Shown in pieces: positions 45,551 through 55,697 of a DNA stretch of 64,000 bases. Within the stretch, counting starts at the first letter, position 1, and every line of letters begins with the position of its first letter. The position numbers were made by a program, and so were the translations under genes. This DNA is from Pyrodictiaceae archaeon (GTDB taxonomy: Archaea > Thermoproteota > Thermoprotei_A > Sulfolobales > Pyrodictiaceae), in NCBI GenBank assembly GCA_027036135.1, contig JALVSY010000016.1, positions 472,645-536,644 of the forward strand, written 5' to 3'. The notes under the pieces were generated by a model. It saw only the letters and a list, made by a program, of their open reading frames with translations, was not told the DNA's origin and ran no database searches.

Positions 45551-47305
45551 ATGTTGCGCCCAACAATAATAGTCATAACCCTAGTAATAGGCCTACTGCT
45601 TGCAGCAAGCCAAGCAACGGGCAAAGAAGTAGCCAAGGTCATAGTGTTCCCTGGCAGCCCCGTGGAGTTCGGTGTAGTCAGTACGGGCAATACTTCTCTC
45701 CTTGATGCGACAATCTTCGTTGGTAAGGGGGGTATGAGGCTACTAGGTATACTCAGTGATGACAACGTTACATGGTACAAGGTAGCGCCTCTTAGCCCAA
45801 GCAAATTCTCCTCCTATGCACCAGTATTGCTAAGTGGTGACAAGATCTATGTCTTCGGGGCCCAGGGGACAGCGTTTCAGCGGCTAAGATTCCTAGTAGG
45901 CACTTTGTCCCTAAGAGAGCTAAGAGGAGAAACCACACTAATAGAGCCAAGAACCGGTGGCAACGAGACTCCACACATCATACCCATAGGCATAGAGCCC
46001 GTCAAGACACCACGAGGCTCTCACGTACTCTACCTCGTCGCTAACCTGGTAAATACACGGTCAACCGGGAACGCTACCTACGAGAAAGAATACGTTTTCA
46101 AGGGGGTAGTGTTCTTCAGGATAGGGCTCGAGAAGCTAACTATTGACGCGACATTCTTTCCTGCAAGAAACGTGGCCATTCTAGCTCAACACGTCATCGA
46201 CGACGAGGTATATGTTGCGGGGATAAGTGGCTCGAACATATCCCAGATATCCATACCTCCCAGGAATCTGAGCCTAGTAATCGGGGCCTTGTATGGAAAC
46301 ACTCTCAGCCTTCACTACTACCGTGTACCGGAATGCATCATGCCCATAGCGATGAATATACAGGATAACATGTTGTACCTTGAGTGCGCGAAGCCCGAGA
46401 AGTTCCAGCTAAGCCTTCTCGCAGTAAATACCAAGACTTGGCAAATAGAATGGGCAATGATGTACAACGTCTCGGGAGCATTCGTCGGGAAAATACAGCC
46501 CCCAATAGTAATGGGCAAGAAGATCTACGTCCCTATCATGAACGGGCTCTTGGTTGTGGATGGTGAGACAGGTAGACCGCTAAAAGCGCTATCAATAGCG
46601 TCCACGCCCACGAGTCGTGCGCCGAGAGTAGTCGGTGTAAACATTTGGCGTATTGAGAACAACAATTATGTGTCACTGATGAATGTTGAGGGTAAGGCAG
46701 TTATTCTGGTATCCTTGAGACTCGTTGAGAAGGCTAGATGCATGCAAGTAGGAGAGATAGCTCTGGGAGAGGTAAAGATAGTCTCAGAGCCGCTTAAGTA
46801 TTCTATACTAGGCCAAAAAACTATTCAGGGAGAACAGCTCAGTATAAGTACATCGCCAGGCCCGTCACTCATATTGGTGAAGTACACTAACGTATCGGTG
46901 AAGGAGGCGGAGATAAAGTATCCTGAGAATTGTAAGCCCCAGGGATTCCCAGCACCAACTATGACAATAACCAAGACAACGACCACCATAACACTAACCG
47001 CTATCAACACTACTACATTGACGCAGACAACTATCACGCCGACCAATACGACTAAGCCACTAGGCACAGAGCAGTCAGTAACAAAGACGGGGCCAACAAC
47101 ACCCTATGGCACTACTAGCCCGGTGAAGCAGAGCACCACCACTCCTAGGAATGAGGCATCGGCACCAGCTGCTATGTCTACATCACCTGTAGCAAGTAGT
47201 GCCAAGGTGGTAAACCACCATAGCTGGAAGGAAGCAGCGGTAGCAACAAGCATTATCGTCTTAGCTGTCATAGTCGCGGTGGCCCTATTAGCGCGTAGAA
47301 AGTAG
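45551..47305 (+). CDS. large surface protein with signal peptide and C-terminal anchor
   Basis: 584 residues: signal peptide (about 1-24), a beta-rich domain with repeated VYVxG/IYVP strands that suggests a beta-propeller-like fold, a Thr/Ser-rich stalk (about 475-545), and a C-terminal membrane helix (about 562-581) ending in RRK. This is the plan of an archaeal surface-anchored protein. A TATA-like CTATATATAG lies near 45475. It is followed directly by a decayed tandem copy. The function is unknown. Confidence 0.65.
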   Translation: MLRPTIIVITLVIGLLLAASQATGKEVAKVIVFPGSPVEFGVVSTGNTSLLDATIFVGKGGMRLLGILSDDNVTWYKVAPLSPSKFSSYAPVLLSGDKIYVFGAQGTAFQRLRFLVGTLSLRELRGETTLIEPRTGGNETPHIIPIGIEPVKTPRGSHVLYLVANLVNTRSTGNATYEKEYVFKGVVFFRIGLEKLTIDATFFPARNVAILAQHVIDDEVYVAGISGSNISQISIPPRNLSLVIGALYGNTLSLHYYRVPECIMPIAMNIQDNMLYLECAKPEKFQLSLLAVNTKTWQIEWAMMYNVSGAFVGKIQPPIVMGKKIYVPIMNGLLVVDGETGRPLKALSIASTPTSRAPRVVGVNIWRIENNNYVSLMNVEGKAVILVSLRLVEKARCMQVGEIALGEVKIVSEPLKYSILGQKTIQGEQLSISTSPGPSLILVKYTNVSVKEAEIKYPENCKPQGFPAPTMTITKTTTTITLTAINTTTLTQTTITPTNTTKPLGTEQSVTKTGPTTPYGTTSPVKQSTTTPRNEASAPAAMSTSPVASSAKVVNHHSWKEAAVATSIIVLAVIVAVALLARRK

Positions 47306-49100
47306 TGAATCTCCTCCTAGCACGAATAACAAGGTTTTTGCTAGGCGTGTCTTCCTTGTCTAGTTATTTTTATAGCCGCATTATGCTAGAAAGGAGATCG
47401 GGGATTGTTTTCTTTGCTCGTGGGTCTTTCTTGGCAATAACTGTTCTTATATTACTAGCTACTATGGTGCCTGGTTCAGCTGCTTATGCGGGAAGAATCG
47501 TGCTTGCTAGGCTACCGAGTCATCCGGTAGTTGTTGATGTCCACGACGAGGGTAAGGCATCGGTTATGCTTGTCTCCTTGTTCAAGCATGGCGGCGCGGG
47601 GCTTGTCCAAGTTATTGGCAGCGAGTACCAGGCTGGTATAAACTAGTTCCGAGTAATGTCTCCTTTAGTGCTCGCTCGGCTCTATTTCTCCGAGGAGATG
47701 AGTTGTGCATCTATGGAGTCTGTGGAACTATGAAGCCCTGGTTCTATGAGCTAATGCCCGTACTAGTCACCGTTTCCCTAAGGACTGGACAAGGCACCGT
47801 GGAGACTATGGCAATGCTGGGCAACGAGTCTTTGAAGATTGTCCCCGTTGGTGCGAGCCCGGGGCCGAGTAGCCAGCCTTATGTGTTCTACGCGGCTAAC
47901 ATCCTAGGAAGAAGCATAAGCAGCAACTCCTCTAGTGACGTGTTCGTCCCGGAGGGGTTATTGGTGGCCCGGATAATGCTAGGAGAGGGGCCAGAGGCTG
48001 ACTCGCTCTTCTTCCCAGCGAGAAACGTGTTATTCACCGCCCACCTCGTGGTGGGTGGAACCGTCTATGTGGCAGGGATACACGTAGAGGAGGTAAAGGA
48101 GGTAACTGAGAGACTACCCGGCAACACAACAATAGTGATCGGGGCGGTTCACGGAGACACAATGATTCTCCACGAGTATAGGGTTCCCGGTTGTAGTCTC
48201 CCCCATGACATATACATTTCCAATAATACTCTCTACCTCTCATGCATGGGAGGCCACGATTTCAACCTAGTCCTTCTAGCCCTAGACCTAGCCACCTGGA
48301 AGCCATTATGGGGTGCCTCCTACAACGCATCAACCATGGTATTCGGCGCCAAAGGCACGCCACTAATTGAGATGAATAATCGCCTCTATGTACCAGTAAC
48401 TAATTGCCTAGCAGTAATAGGCCCGAGAACGGGTAAACCGCTAAAAGCAATAACGCTTGCAACCATGCCATAGCATCCAAGACCAAGCCTAGTAGGCATA
48501 ACTACTACCCATATACTCGGCGAGCCCTACGTAGTAGTCGTGAACTATACCAACAATACAACTACCCAGATATCACTAAGCCTCCTAAAGAACACCAAAT
48601 GCACACAGGCGGGGAACATAGTCCTCGGAGAGACAAAACTAGCCTGAACAAGGCTCAGACCCGTACCACTAGGAGCGGAAAAGGTAGAGGGAAAACAATT
48701 ACCACTAACACTGACCAAGTTATCAACAATAAGCATCGAGAAATACAACAACGTAACCGAGAAACACCCAAAGATAACCCACCCTAGGAACTGCAGGTCC
48801 TCAGAGAGCAGACTAGAATCAATAAAAATAGTGATAAAGACTACAATCCTAACCATAAAGAGTGCTAAGACATGGACAAAGATAACAACCCCTACCCAGC
48901 ACTGGCGGAAGACAACAAGTAATCACCTAGCAAGAAGCGCATCTACCAGGGCAAGCAAGGTAGCATCAATAACTATACAGAGCAATACAATGAAGACGAG
49001 AGTAAACAAGGGTAATGCCGGAAGAACCTTATTAGCCATAGCAGCGATTATTGTAGTCCTCACGGCACTTGTACTGCTGCAAAGAGCGAGGCGCACTTAG
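47305..49100 (+). pseudogene. decayed tandem copy of the 45551 surface protein
   Basis: Homology to the preceding gene runs the whole length: FKHGG...WYKLVPSNVS, GDELCIYGVCGT (GDKIYVFGAQGT in the intact copy), LFFPARNV, VYVAGI, RTGKPLKAI, and at the end a Thr-rich stalk and a C-terminal hydrophobic helix. One frameshift occurs near 47635, and in-frame stops at 48471 (TAG) and about 48645 (TGA). The first stretch starts at GTG 47305, overlapping the upstream stop. Partial products are possible, but the gene as a unit is broken. Confidence 0.75.
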
Positions 49101-49255
49101 CTACCTCGGTTTCCCTTTCATCAGTAACAAGTGCAGGATAATAGAGAGACCCTAGACGCATTTATCCCGAACAAAGAATCAAGAAAGGAAATAAAAGCAT
49201 ATACGGCTACGGCCCAGTTCCCCCGCTTCCAAGGCTCTGCAGGGAATGCACCTGC

Positions 49256-51154
49256 TCAGCGATTTCCATGTATGCTGGTCGGCAAATAATGCCCTCCAGG
49301 CGATCCCGGCGGATAGCCTATGCTCATGTAGTAGTCTACCCTTAGAGGCATGAAGTCTCCCTCAACATTCGGCATAACAACTAAACTCCTTTTATAGATA
49401 GCAACATAGATCTCTGTATTCTTATCATTGTATTGGCTGTACATCTCTAGTTCTATTTTTGTCTGATATGCTTGATGAATTGTTATTTGTAGAGCATTTT
49501 TAGCTAGTTCTACTACTGTTAGTGCAGCAGCGACATAGGGGTTAGCAGATGTAGCAGCGGCTGCTAGAAATGTCGAATAAAGCCCGTACACTGTGTTTAT
49601 GAAACCAAGGGCGTCTAACGCTTTACCAATATAGGGGAAGTAGTAATTAACCACTGAGCCCGAGAAACTTTTTAGAGAACTGTATGTAGTTGCTGTATAG
49701 TCTTGATAATAAGGTACTTGGAGTCCATTTTCTTCTTTATAGTAGGCGTATCCGCTATAGACATTATATATGCCTTCATCGCTCCATATAAGTTTATCGT
49801 ATCCCGGCTCATTTTCGCCATTAGATATAGCCATAGCTGTTGGATTCAAATAGTCTATGGAAAGGTATATGTCGGGAACAAAGATAACAGCTGGTTTGAC
49901 AACCCAATAGTTACCATAGGTTTCTACATCGACAACTGTGATGGCGAGATCACCGAGCATTCCTGGACCTATTTGCGAATTTAGTACTATGCAGCCATGT
50001 GGTGCATTCTTATTTATTATTGCCATCTTTGGGCGTTTGTTAATTGTAATAATTCTTTTCTCTTGGGATAGTGTTATGAACCCGAATAATGATAATCCTC
50101 TGACAACCTCCTTATCACTAGTATACTTATACCTTAGTGTGCTATATACATTCCCCGCTAGCGGGTTGTCTGGGTTATAATCTGCTTTTAGACAGATTAC
50201 GGGAAGCACTTCATTTCTTGTTTCTAGTTGTGTGTTTTGCCATGTGTAGTAGTGGTATATGTGTGCTCGGTAGTGGGCTAGGTCTGTTAGGAATTCCCAC
50301 ATGGGTCTTATTAGCCATGCTTTGCCTCCGTGTGTCTGTCCGTCGCTTGCCGCTATGTATGCGAATCTTAGTGCTTGTTCTAGCGAGTACATGTTCTTGT
50401 CTATGTAGTATACTTTGCTAAAGTGCTCGGTGTATATCTCCCAGAGGGTGTCTACGTCGCTACTGGGTGCTGGTTGGCCGTTGTCTAGTCTTATTCTCTG
50501 GTACCATTGCTGGGGTGGTGGCTGGTTGTGTAGGTTGTAGAGGTCTTGGTTGTATACCTCGTAGTAGATTCCGGGGTAGCCTGGCTCGGGGCTCCAATAC
50601 TCTATGCCGGGTCTCGGTCTTACTGGTTTCCCGTGGAGTATTCTCTGTACCTCTGCAATAGCATTGTCTATTGCCTTGCCTATGTCTATTCTGTAGAGCT
50701 TGATGTTTCTTAGGACTATGGTGCCTGAGCTGTATACTCTGTCTAGGAGCCCGCTGGGGTCGCGGCTGGCTAATTGGTAGGCCTTCTGATAGCTGAGCCG
50801 GGGATTCTTTGTTAGTAGGAGGCTTATTGGGCTAAGCGTTGCTCCTCCTATGTACTCTTTCCCGTCCGGGGTGTAGAGTAGCACTAGCATAGTAAGTACT
50901 GGTAGTGACTTGCTCCACATCCTCTCCTCTACTGAGAGCTTGGCCGGCGCCTTGGAGCTTGCGGAGTATAGTTTCTTCCATGCGCTCAGAGCCTTTGAAG
51001 TATCGATGCTTAGTTGTAACACGTTAGCGCTGCCCGTTCTTCCTAGTAGGAAGGCTTCGGTGTCTCCATGCGGGTATGGTAGGTGGGTCTCAACTAGTAG
51101 TACTCCTCCCTTAATAGAGGATAAAGGCTTTGTAGATGTATTATCTACAACCAT
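49256..51154 (-). CDS. large secreted protein, unknown function; N-terminus unresolved
   Basis: 632 residues from ATG 51154. In frame upstream, 51155-51295 encodes KKLGLTSLLAIAAVIAASLVIASAFAG, a clear signal peptide, so the true protein begins further up. Yet no ATG, GTG or TTG lies between the stop at 51296-51298 and ATG 51154. TATATAAAAA-type sequence overlaps this point. The mature part is Tyr-rich with PGYPGIYYEVYNQ and a hydrophobic stretch at about 525-560. The half nearest 49.4-50.1 kb is AT-rich while the other half is not. No family is recognised. Confidence 0.6.
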   Translation of the reverse strand: MVVDNTSTKPLSSIKGGVLLVETHLPYPHGDTEAFLLGRTGSANVLQLSIDTSKALSAWKKLYSASSKAPAKLSVEERMWSKSLPVLTMLVLLYTPDGKEYIGGATLSPISLLLTKNPRLSYQKAYQLASRDPSGLLDRVYSSGTIVLRNIKLYRIDIGKAIDNAIAEVQRILHGKPVRPRPGIEYWSPEPGYPGIYYEVYNQDLYNLHNQPPPQQWYQRIRLDNGQPAPSSDVDTLWEIYTEHFSKVYYIDKNMYSLEQALRFAYIAASDGQTHGGKAWLIRPMWEFLTDLAHYRAHIYHYYTWQNTQLETRNEVLPVICLKADYNPDNPLAGNVYSTLRYKYTSDKEVVRGLSLFGFITLSQEKRIITINKRPKMAIINKNAPHGCIVLNSQIGPGMLGDLAITVVDVETYGNYWVVKPAVIFVPDIYLSIDYLNPTAMAISNGENEPGYDKLIWSDEGIYNVYSGYAYYKEENGLQVPYYQDYTATTYSSLKSFSGSVVNYYFPYIGKALDALGFINTVYGLYSTFLAAAATSANPYVAAALTVVELAKNALQITIHQAYQTKIELEMYSQYNDKNTEIYVAIYKRSLVVMPNVEGDFMPLRVDYYMSIGYPPGSPGGHYLPTSIHGNR

Positions 51155-51301
51155 TATTGCTCTTGTATCTAGGAGTATGTTGAGCTTACTGCTTCTCCAG
51201 GGCAGGGGAAAGATTCCGGCGAACGCTGAGGCGATTACCAGACTCGCCGCGATAACAGCTGCTATAGCTAGGAGGCTAGTTAGGCCGAGTTTTTTTTATA
51301 T

Positions 51302-51553
51302 CAATTTCATCTCTACCTGACCATGTACCTTCATATATTAGTAGAGTGGTCTTAGATACGCATATTGCGAATAGTTCTGCAGGGATGAAATTTATATAGG
51401 AGTTTACTCTGCTACATAGTCTCCGCGATATAGATTAGAGACTATTATATTTATTGTTCTCTAGTCCGTCGTTCTCTATTAAATCCGTTATTCTAATGGA
51501 GGCAATTAGCGGAGCATCGCTAAAGGTTGTCTAAAGAACGGATACAGGGAGTG
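51302..51553. other. gap between secreted protein and eIF2B-like operon
   Basis: AT-rich, no gene supported. It contains several TATA-like sequences in both directions. Confidence 0.3.
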
Positions 51554-52552
51554 CTATGCTATTGTGTCTTCTTCTACCTGTGGTTTCTTTGCCTCTGCGT
51601 CTACTAGGTGGCGGCGGAACATTTCCCATAGTAGGAGGGCTGCTGACTTGGGTGGTATGATTCCTCTCTCGGTTACTATCATGTCTATGTAGTCTGGCGG
51701 TGTTGCGTCGAAGGCTGGGTTTCTTACCCTGAGCCCTGGTATGGGTTTCTCTAGTACCTCTGTTGGGCTTCGCTCCTCTATCTCTACTAGCTGGCCTACC
51801 ACGGTGTAGGGGCTGAACTTGTAGGTCTCGGTGGCCACTATGAATGTTACTCCGTGCCTTTTTGCCGCGAGGGCTATTTGGCTTGTCCCTATCTTGTTTA
51901 TTACCGCTCCGTTCGCAGTAACGGTGTCTGCTCCGACTATTACCTTTGTTACGTGCATCTTCTCTATGACTGTGAGCACCGCTGAGTCCGGTACCAGTGT
52001 TACGGGGATGCCTTCCCGGGCTAGATCCCGGGCTGTTATGTAGCCCTGGTACCTGGGCCTCGTCTCCGTCGCGTATACTTTGAAGCGCTTGCCCTGCTTC
52101 CAAGCCGTCACCAGTACCGACTCAACAGCGCTACTGTTACAATGGGTTAGGATAGTGTCCCCTGTTCTTATTAGGCGTGCTCCTATCTCGCCTAGCCTCC
52201 TCAGAGCCTGCTTGGAGTACTCTATGAACTCCCTTGCTCTCTCTATTACTGCTCTCCGCGCCTCCTCTAGGCTCTGGTACTTCTCTTCGCGGAGAACTGT
52301 CATTACGTAGTTGACGGCGTTGGGTAGGCTCACGGCGGTAGGCCTCGTGGAGACCAGTAGGTTCGCGACCCCCTCCATGTACTCGAGGAACTCCTCTAGG
52401 CTCTCGCCGCGGTACTCCTCGGCTGCCCTCATTAGTGCCTGTGCTGCTGCTCGCGCGATTCTGCCAGCACCCCTTATCCTCATAGTCTTTATGTCATCGG
52501 CTATCCTCTTCACGTCCTCCGGTACCAGTCCGAGGACGCGTTCCCGGTCCAT
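51554..52552 (-). CDS. ribose-1,5-bisphosphate isomerase (eIF2B-type fold)
   Basis: 332 residues from ATG 52552, whose first bases overlap the stop of the upstream gene (TGATG). The blocks STRPTAVSLPNAV, THCNSSAV, ETRPRYQGYITA, GADTVTANGAVINKIGTS and ETYKFSP match archaeal ribose-1,5-bisphosphate isomerase. This enzyme acts in the AMP-degradation route to ribulose-1,5-bisphosphate and type III RuBisCO. The catalytic Cys (HCNSS) and Asp (GADTV) are present. It is co-transcribed with a second eIF2B-like gene. Confidence 0.85.
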   Translation of the reverse strand: MDRERVLGLVPEDVKRIADDIKTMRIRGAGRIARAAAQALMRAAEEYRGESLEEFLEYMEGVANLLVSTRPTAVSLPNAVNYVMTVLREEKYQSLEEARRAVIERAREFIEYSKQALRRLGEIGARLIRTGDTILTHCNSSAVESVLVTAWKQGKRFKVYATETRPRYQGYITARDLAREGIPVTLVPDSAVLTVIEKMHVTKVIVGADTVTANGAVINKIGTSQIALAAKRHGVTFIVATETYKFSPYTVVGQLVEIEERSPTEVLEKPIPGLRVRNPAFDATPPDYIDMIVTERGIIPPKSAALLLWEMFRRHLVDAEAKKPQVEEDTIA

Positions 52553-53517
52553 CACTTCTCCCTCACCTCTTCCCCTGCTAGCTCTAGTAGCCGCTTCGAA
52601 GCCCTCGAGACAAGCTCGTCTATGGGCTCTAGCCTCGGCGGCCAATCGCCGTAGATCTCACGGATCATTAGGGGTACTGCCTCGGGGGCCAAGACTCCCC
52701 GCTCGGTGGCGAGCGCGTCTATCAAGTGGCTCGGGATTATCTCGAAGAGCGGGGCGTAGCCCCTCACTCCCAGTTCCCGGAGATCCTCTGGCACTATCTC
52801 GTCGCCGAGTGCTGGTGACTCAACTGTGAGGCCGTAGACTGTCTCGGGGTACAGCTTGTAGCTCCCAGCAACAACTATGAGTCTGACCCTCGCCTCGTTA
52901 GCTACTAGTGCGAGGAGCCCGCTACCAGCCCGCGAAACAACCGAGCCATCAGCCATAACCGCGTCTGCCCCTATGAGGGCCTTTGTTGCGTCGCGGGCGA
53001 AGAACCTCATAGCAGAGTCAACTATCAGTGTCACGTCGAAGCCCTTCTCGACAAGAGTCTTCGCGGCCTCTAGGCCATCTAGGAGTGGGCGTGACTCAGC
53101 AACTATTACGCGTACATGCTTACCCATGGCAGCGGCCTTCTCCAAGGCCCTTATAACGCTGCGACTATACCCGAAGGTCAATACAACGTCTCCATCGCTG
53201 AGCCTCCTAGCAGCAATCTCGGCCGCTGCCTCCGTCTCAGCGACAACGCTGCGAAGCGTTGACTCAACGCTCTCTATAACTAGGCGCCTAGCCTCCCCGA
53301 GGGAGCCATAGGACCCGGCTGCAAGTGAGCCCAGTACGCGGCGAGCAACATTGACGAGGAGCGCGGAGAACGGGTACTCCTCTATACGTGCCTTAAGATA
53401 ATCAACTGCCTCGAGGAGCTCCGAGACAGTATTGCTTCTCTCAACGAGCCGCGTAAAGTCACGGATAACTATCTCAGCAGCCTCGGTGGCGCCGAGCCCG
53501 CGTAGACGAGAAACCAT
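52552..53517 (-). CDS. eIF2B alpha/delta-like protein, divergent paralogue
   Basis: 321 residues from ATG 53517 (the frame is open to 53601). It has the eIF2B/R15P-isomerase fold pattern ESRPLLDG, DSAMRFF, GADAVMADGSVVSRAGSGLLAL and GSYKLYP. The catalytic HCNSS block is replaced by FGYSRS, so it lacks the isomerase Cys. It is either a regulatory subunit or an initiation-factor-type protein. It is the upstream partner of the isomerase, sharing bases with its start, which suggests the two may form a heteromer. Confidence 0.75.
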   Translation of the reverse strand: MVSRLRGLGATEAAEIVIRDFTRLVERSNTVSELLEAVDYLKARIEEYPFSALLVNVARRVLGSLAAGSYGSLGEARRLVIESVESTLRSVVAETEAAAEIAARRLSDGDVVLTFGYSRSVIRALEKAAAMGKHVRVIVAESRPLLDGLEAAKTLVEKGFDVTLIVDSAMRFFARDATKALIGADAVMADGSVVSRAGSGLLALVANEARVRLIVVAGSYKLYPETVYGLTVESPALGDEIVPEDLRELGVRGYAPLFEIIPSHLIDALATERGVLAPEAVPLMIREIYGDWPPRLEPIDELVSRASKRLLELAGEEVREK

Positions 53518-53670
53518 GCCAGCCTCGGGCAAAGTGTCCACCAAGCACAGGTTCTCGGCTAAGTAGATAGAAGCCACGAAGGGGTTACAAAAAAGAAGCA
53601 CACCGCCAAGTAAGTCACGGTAATAGTATGTGCTCTATTAGTTACCGCGTGATTTGTGGGAAATAATAAT

Positions 53671-53677
53671 TATATAT
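53671..53677 (+). promoter_or_regulatory. TATA box of vapB-vapC pair 1
   Basis: TATATAT is centred near 53674, predicting a transcript start near 53700. GGAGGT at 53700-53705 would then be at the very 5' end of the mRNA, pointing to TTG 53715 as the start of VapB. Confidence 0.5.
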
Positions 53678-53696
53678 CCCACTCTTCTCATAGGAA

Positions 53697-53975
53697 GTGG
53701 GAGGTAGAGAGCCTTTGTCCCTAACTGTTGTACGTGTAGACGAGAAGGGTAGGGTGACTATACCTAGTACTATAAGGGATGCAGCAGGAATAAAGACTGG
53801 GACCAAGCTACTCGTGAGACTAAGAGAGGACGGCTCTATAGAACTGATTCCGCTGGATAAGCTCTACGAGAGGGTCTCCAAGACGTTCCGGGAAAAACTC
53901 GGGGACTGGAGAGAGGAGGAGCACGAAGCAACCAAGCTACTCAACGAGTTGGTGAGACGACGTGGAGATAATTGA
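53697..53975 (+). CDS. vapB: AbrB/VapB-type antitoxin, pair 1
   Basis: 92 residues from GTG 53697, or 86 from TTG 53715, which has GGAGGT upstream. VDEKGRVTIPSTIRDAAGIKTGTKLLV is a standard AbrB/MazE-type swapped-hairpin DNA-binding domain. The C-terminal helices (about 55-90) should wrap the toxin. It overlaps the PIN toxin gene by 14 bases. Such antitoxins usually autoregulate their own promoter. Confidence 0.88.
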   Translation: MGGREPLSLTVVRVDEKGRVTIPSTIRDAAGIKTGTKLLVRLREDGSIELIPLDKLYERVSKTFREKLGDWREEEHEATKLLNELVRRRGDN

Positions 53976-54348
53976 TACTGTATACCTTGTAGCCTATCTT
54001 AATCCAGCAGATAGGTTACACAATGAGGCAGCTAGGATAATCGAGAGCATAGGCGAGACAGGGAGAGTTTCCCAAGCAGCTCTCCTAGAGCTAGACCTAC
54101 TAATGAAGAGTAGAGGCTTCACACTAAGCGAGAGACGAGACGCATGGACACTTCTCTCAGCACTAGTGGGTAATTACGTAGAGCCTGTTCTCCCCAGCGA
54201 CTTCTCCCTAGCAGCGATACTAGCCGAGACCCATGGACTGGACTACTTTGACTCACTTGTCGCTGCTCAGTGCATTAATCGCGGCGCAGAACCACTGACC
54301 ACGGATGAGCAAATTACCCGGGTGGTAAGGGAGCATAGGGGCGACTAG
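53962..54348 (+). CDS. vapC: PIN-domain VapC toxin, pair 1
   Basis: 128-residue PIN-domain ribonuclease. Asp5 (EIIDTVYLVAYLNP), a Glu in LLELDLL, Asp in LDYFDSLVAA and the last acid in TTDEQ form the Mg-binding site. It starts at GTG 53962 inside vapB, giving translational coupling. VapC toxins cleave tRNA or rRNA when freed from VapB. The stop overlaps the convergent deaminase gene by 4 bases. Confidence 0.88.
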   Translation: MEIIDTVYLVAYLNPADRLHNEAARIIESIGETGRVSQAALLELDLLMKSRGFTLSERRDAWTLLSALVGNYVEPVLPSDFSLAAILAETHGLDYFDSLVAAQCINRGAEPLTTDEQITRVVREHRGD

Positions 54349-55697
54349 TCTCCTCTGCACGCGATTCTTGGGCTACAGGGTGGCTCTGGCTCCTTGCCAG
54401 GGCCTATTCTCTCTATGAACTCGTTTAGCTGCTTCGCCGCCCTAGCTGCTTCTTCGAGTAGTTGTGGCTTCTTCTCTGGGCTCAGTACTAGCCTACCGTT
54501 GATTGCCACGTAGTCGGGGGTGCATTTCTCACAGCTATAGACAAGTACTTGCTCGAGATTATCCCTGCGGAGAGGCAGGGCAGATGGAGTAACACCGTTC
54601 ACAACCACTATGTCACCTGGGGCCCCTGGCTGTAGGGTCCCCGCTCCACGAGGGAGCATCATTGCCCCCGCCGAGCCCGTCGTGGCTGCCCGGAGGACGT
54701 GGCGGGCCTTAACCCGTGTGTCCCAGTAGCTGTGTCTTTGCAGTAGCACGGCTATCTTCATCTCGGAGAACATGTTGAGGGAATCATTGGATGCAGGGCC
54801 ATCGGTGCCTAGGGCAACGTTTATCCCGCTCTCCATTGCCTCGTAAAGAGGGAAGTGCCCAGCAGTTGCCAGCTTCATATTACTCGCCGGGCAATGGACT
54901 AGGCTCGCCCCCTTCTCCTTTACGAGGCCTAGTTCCCAGGAAGCAATCCAGCCAGCATGAACCAGCACGGTGTTCTCGCTGAGCGCGCCCAGCTTCCCTA
55001 GGAGCTCTACGGGGAATACGCCGTAGCGCTTCTTGGCCTCATATACCTCCCTCCGCGTCTCGGAGACATGGATGTGGAACGGCACACCTAGCTCCACTGC
55101 AGCGCGGTGTCCCTCCCTTATAGCCTCTAGGGGCGCTGCATAGATGCTATGAACATTGATCGCGCCGCCCACGAGGGGGTCTCCGAGCAGTTTACGAGCA
55201 TACCGCCTAGCCTCCTCAACCGCCCTATAGGGGTCAACGTCGCCCATGATTACTGGGCCTACGCGGGCACGGAGCCCCAGCCTACGAGCAGCCTCAGCAG
55301 CCTCGTCGGGGAAGAAATACATGTCCATGAAGCCACAGGTACCCGAGAACAACATCTCTATCCCGGAAACCAGGGAGCCCAAGAAAGCCTCCCGGCTCGA
55401 TAAGCGGTGCTCAACAAACCACATAGCCTGCAACCAGTCATGAAGCTCAGCATCACTATAATAGCCGCGTAGAACACTCATAGCGGCATGAGTATGGGCA
55501 TTATACATGCAAGGCATAGCAACGCTATGCTCGCCGCACTCAATAACGTATCCAGTCTTAGAGCCGCTAGGAGGGTTATCACCAACATACTCTATTACAC
55601 CGTTGCTCACCAGTATGCTTGTATCGACAAGAGGCTTGCACCCAGCACACAGTAGCACAAATCTACATCCTTTTAACAACAATGTCTCAGCATTCAA
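54345..55697 (-). CDS. MTA/S-adenosylhomocysteine deaminase-type amidohydrolase
   Basis: 450 residues. The metal site is NAHTHAAMSVLRG, the next His in HIHVSET, then LVHAGWI, and the last Asp in GTDGPASND. SLVHCPASNMKLA is typical of the MTA/SAH deaminase (SsnA/AtzA) group. It deaminates the adenine moiety of S-adenosylhomocysteine or methylthioadenosine in the cytoplasm, part of SAM recycling in archaea without SAH hydrolase. The C-terminus carries extra Cys. Confidence 0.85.
   Translation of the reverse strand: MNAETLLLKGCRFVLLCAGCKPLVDTSILVSNGVIEYVGDNPPSGSKTGYVIECGEHSVAMPCMYNAHTHAAMSVLRGYYSDAELHDWLQAMWFVEHRLSSREAFLGSLVSGIEMLFSGTCGFMDMYFFPDEAAEAARRLGLRARVGPVIMGDVDPYRAVEEARRYARKLLGDPLVGGAINVHSIYAAPLEAIREGHRAAVELGVPFHIHVSETRREVYEAKKRYGVFPVELLGKLGALSENTVLVHAGWIASWELGLVKEKGASLVHCPASNMKLATAGHFPLYEAMESGINVALGTDGPASNDSLNMFSEMKIAVLLQRHSYWDTRVKARHVLRAATTGSAGAMMLPRGAGTLQPGAPGDIVVVNGVTPSALPLRRDNLEQVLVYSCEKCTPDYVAINGRLVLSPEKKPQLLEEAARAAKQLNEFIERIGPGKEPEPPCSPRIACRGD

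Noticed and set aside
51831..53311. Several plus-strand frames over 50 codons
   Set aside because: They are antisense to the two eIF2B-fold genes with clear motifs.
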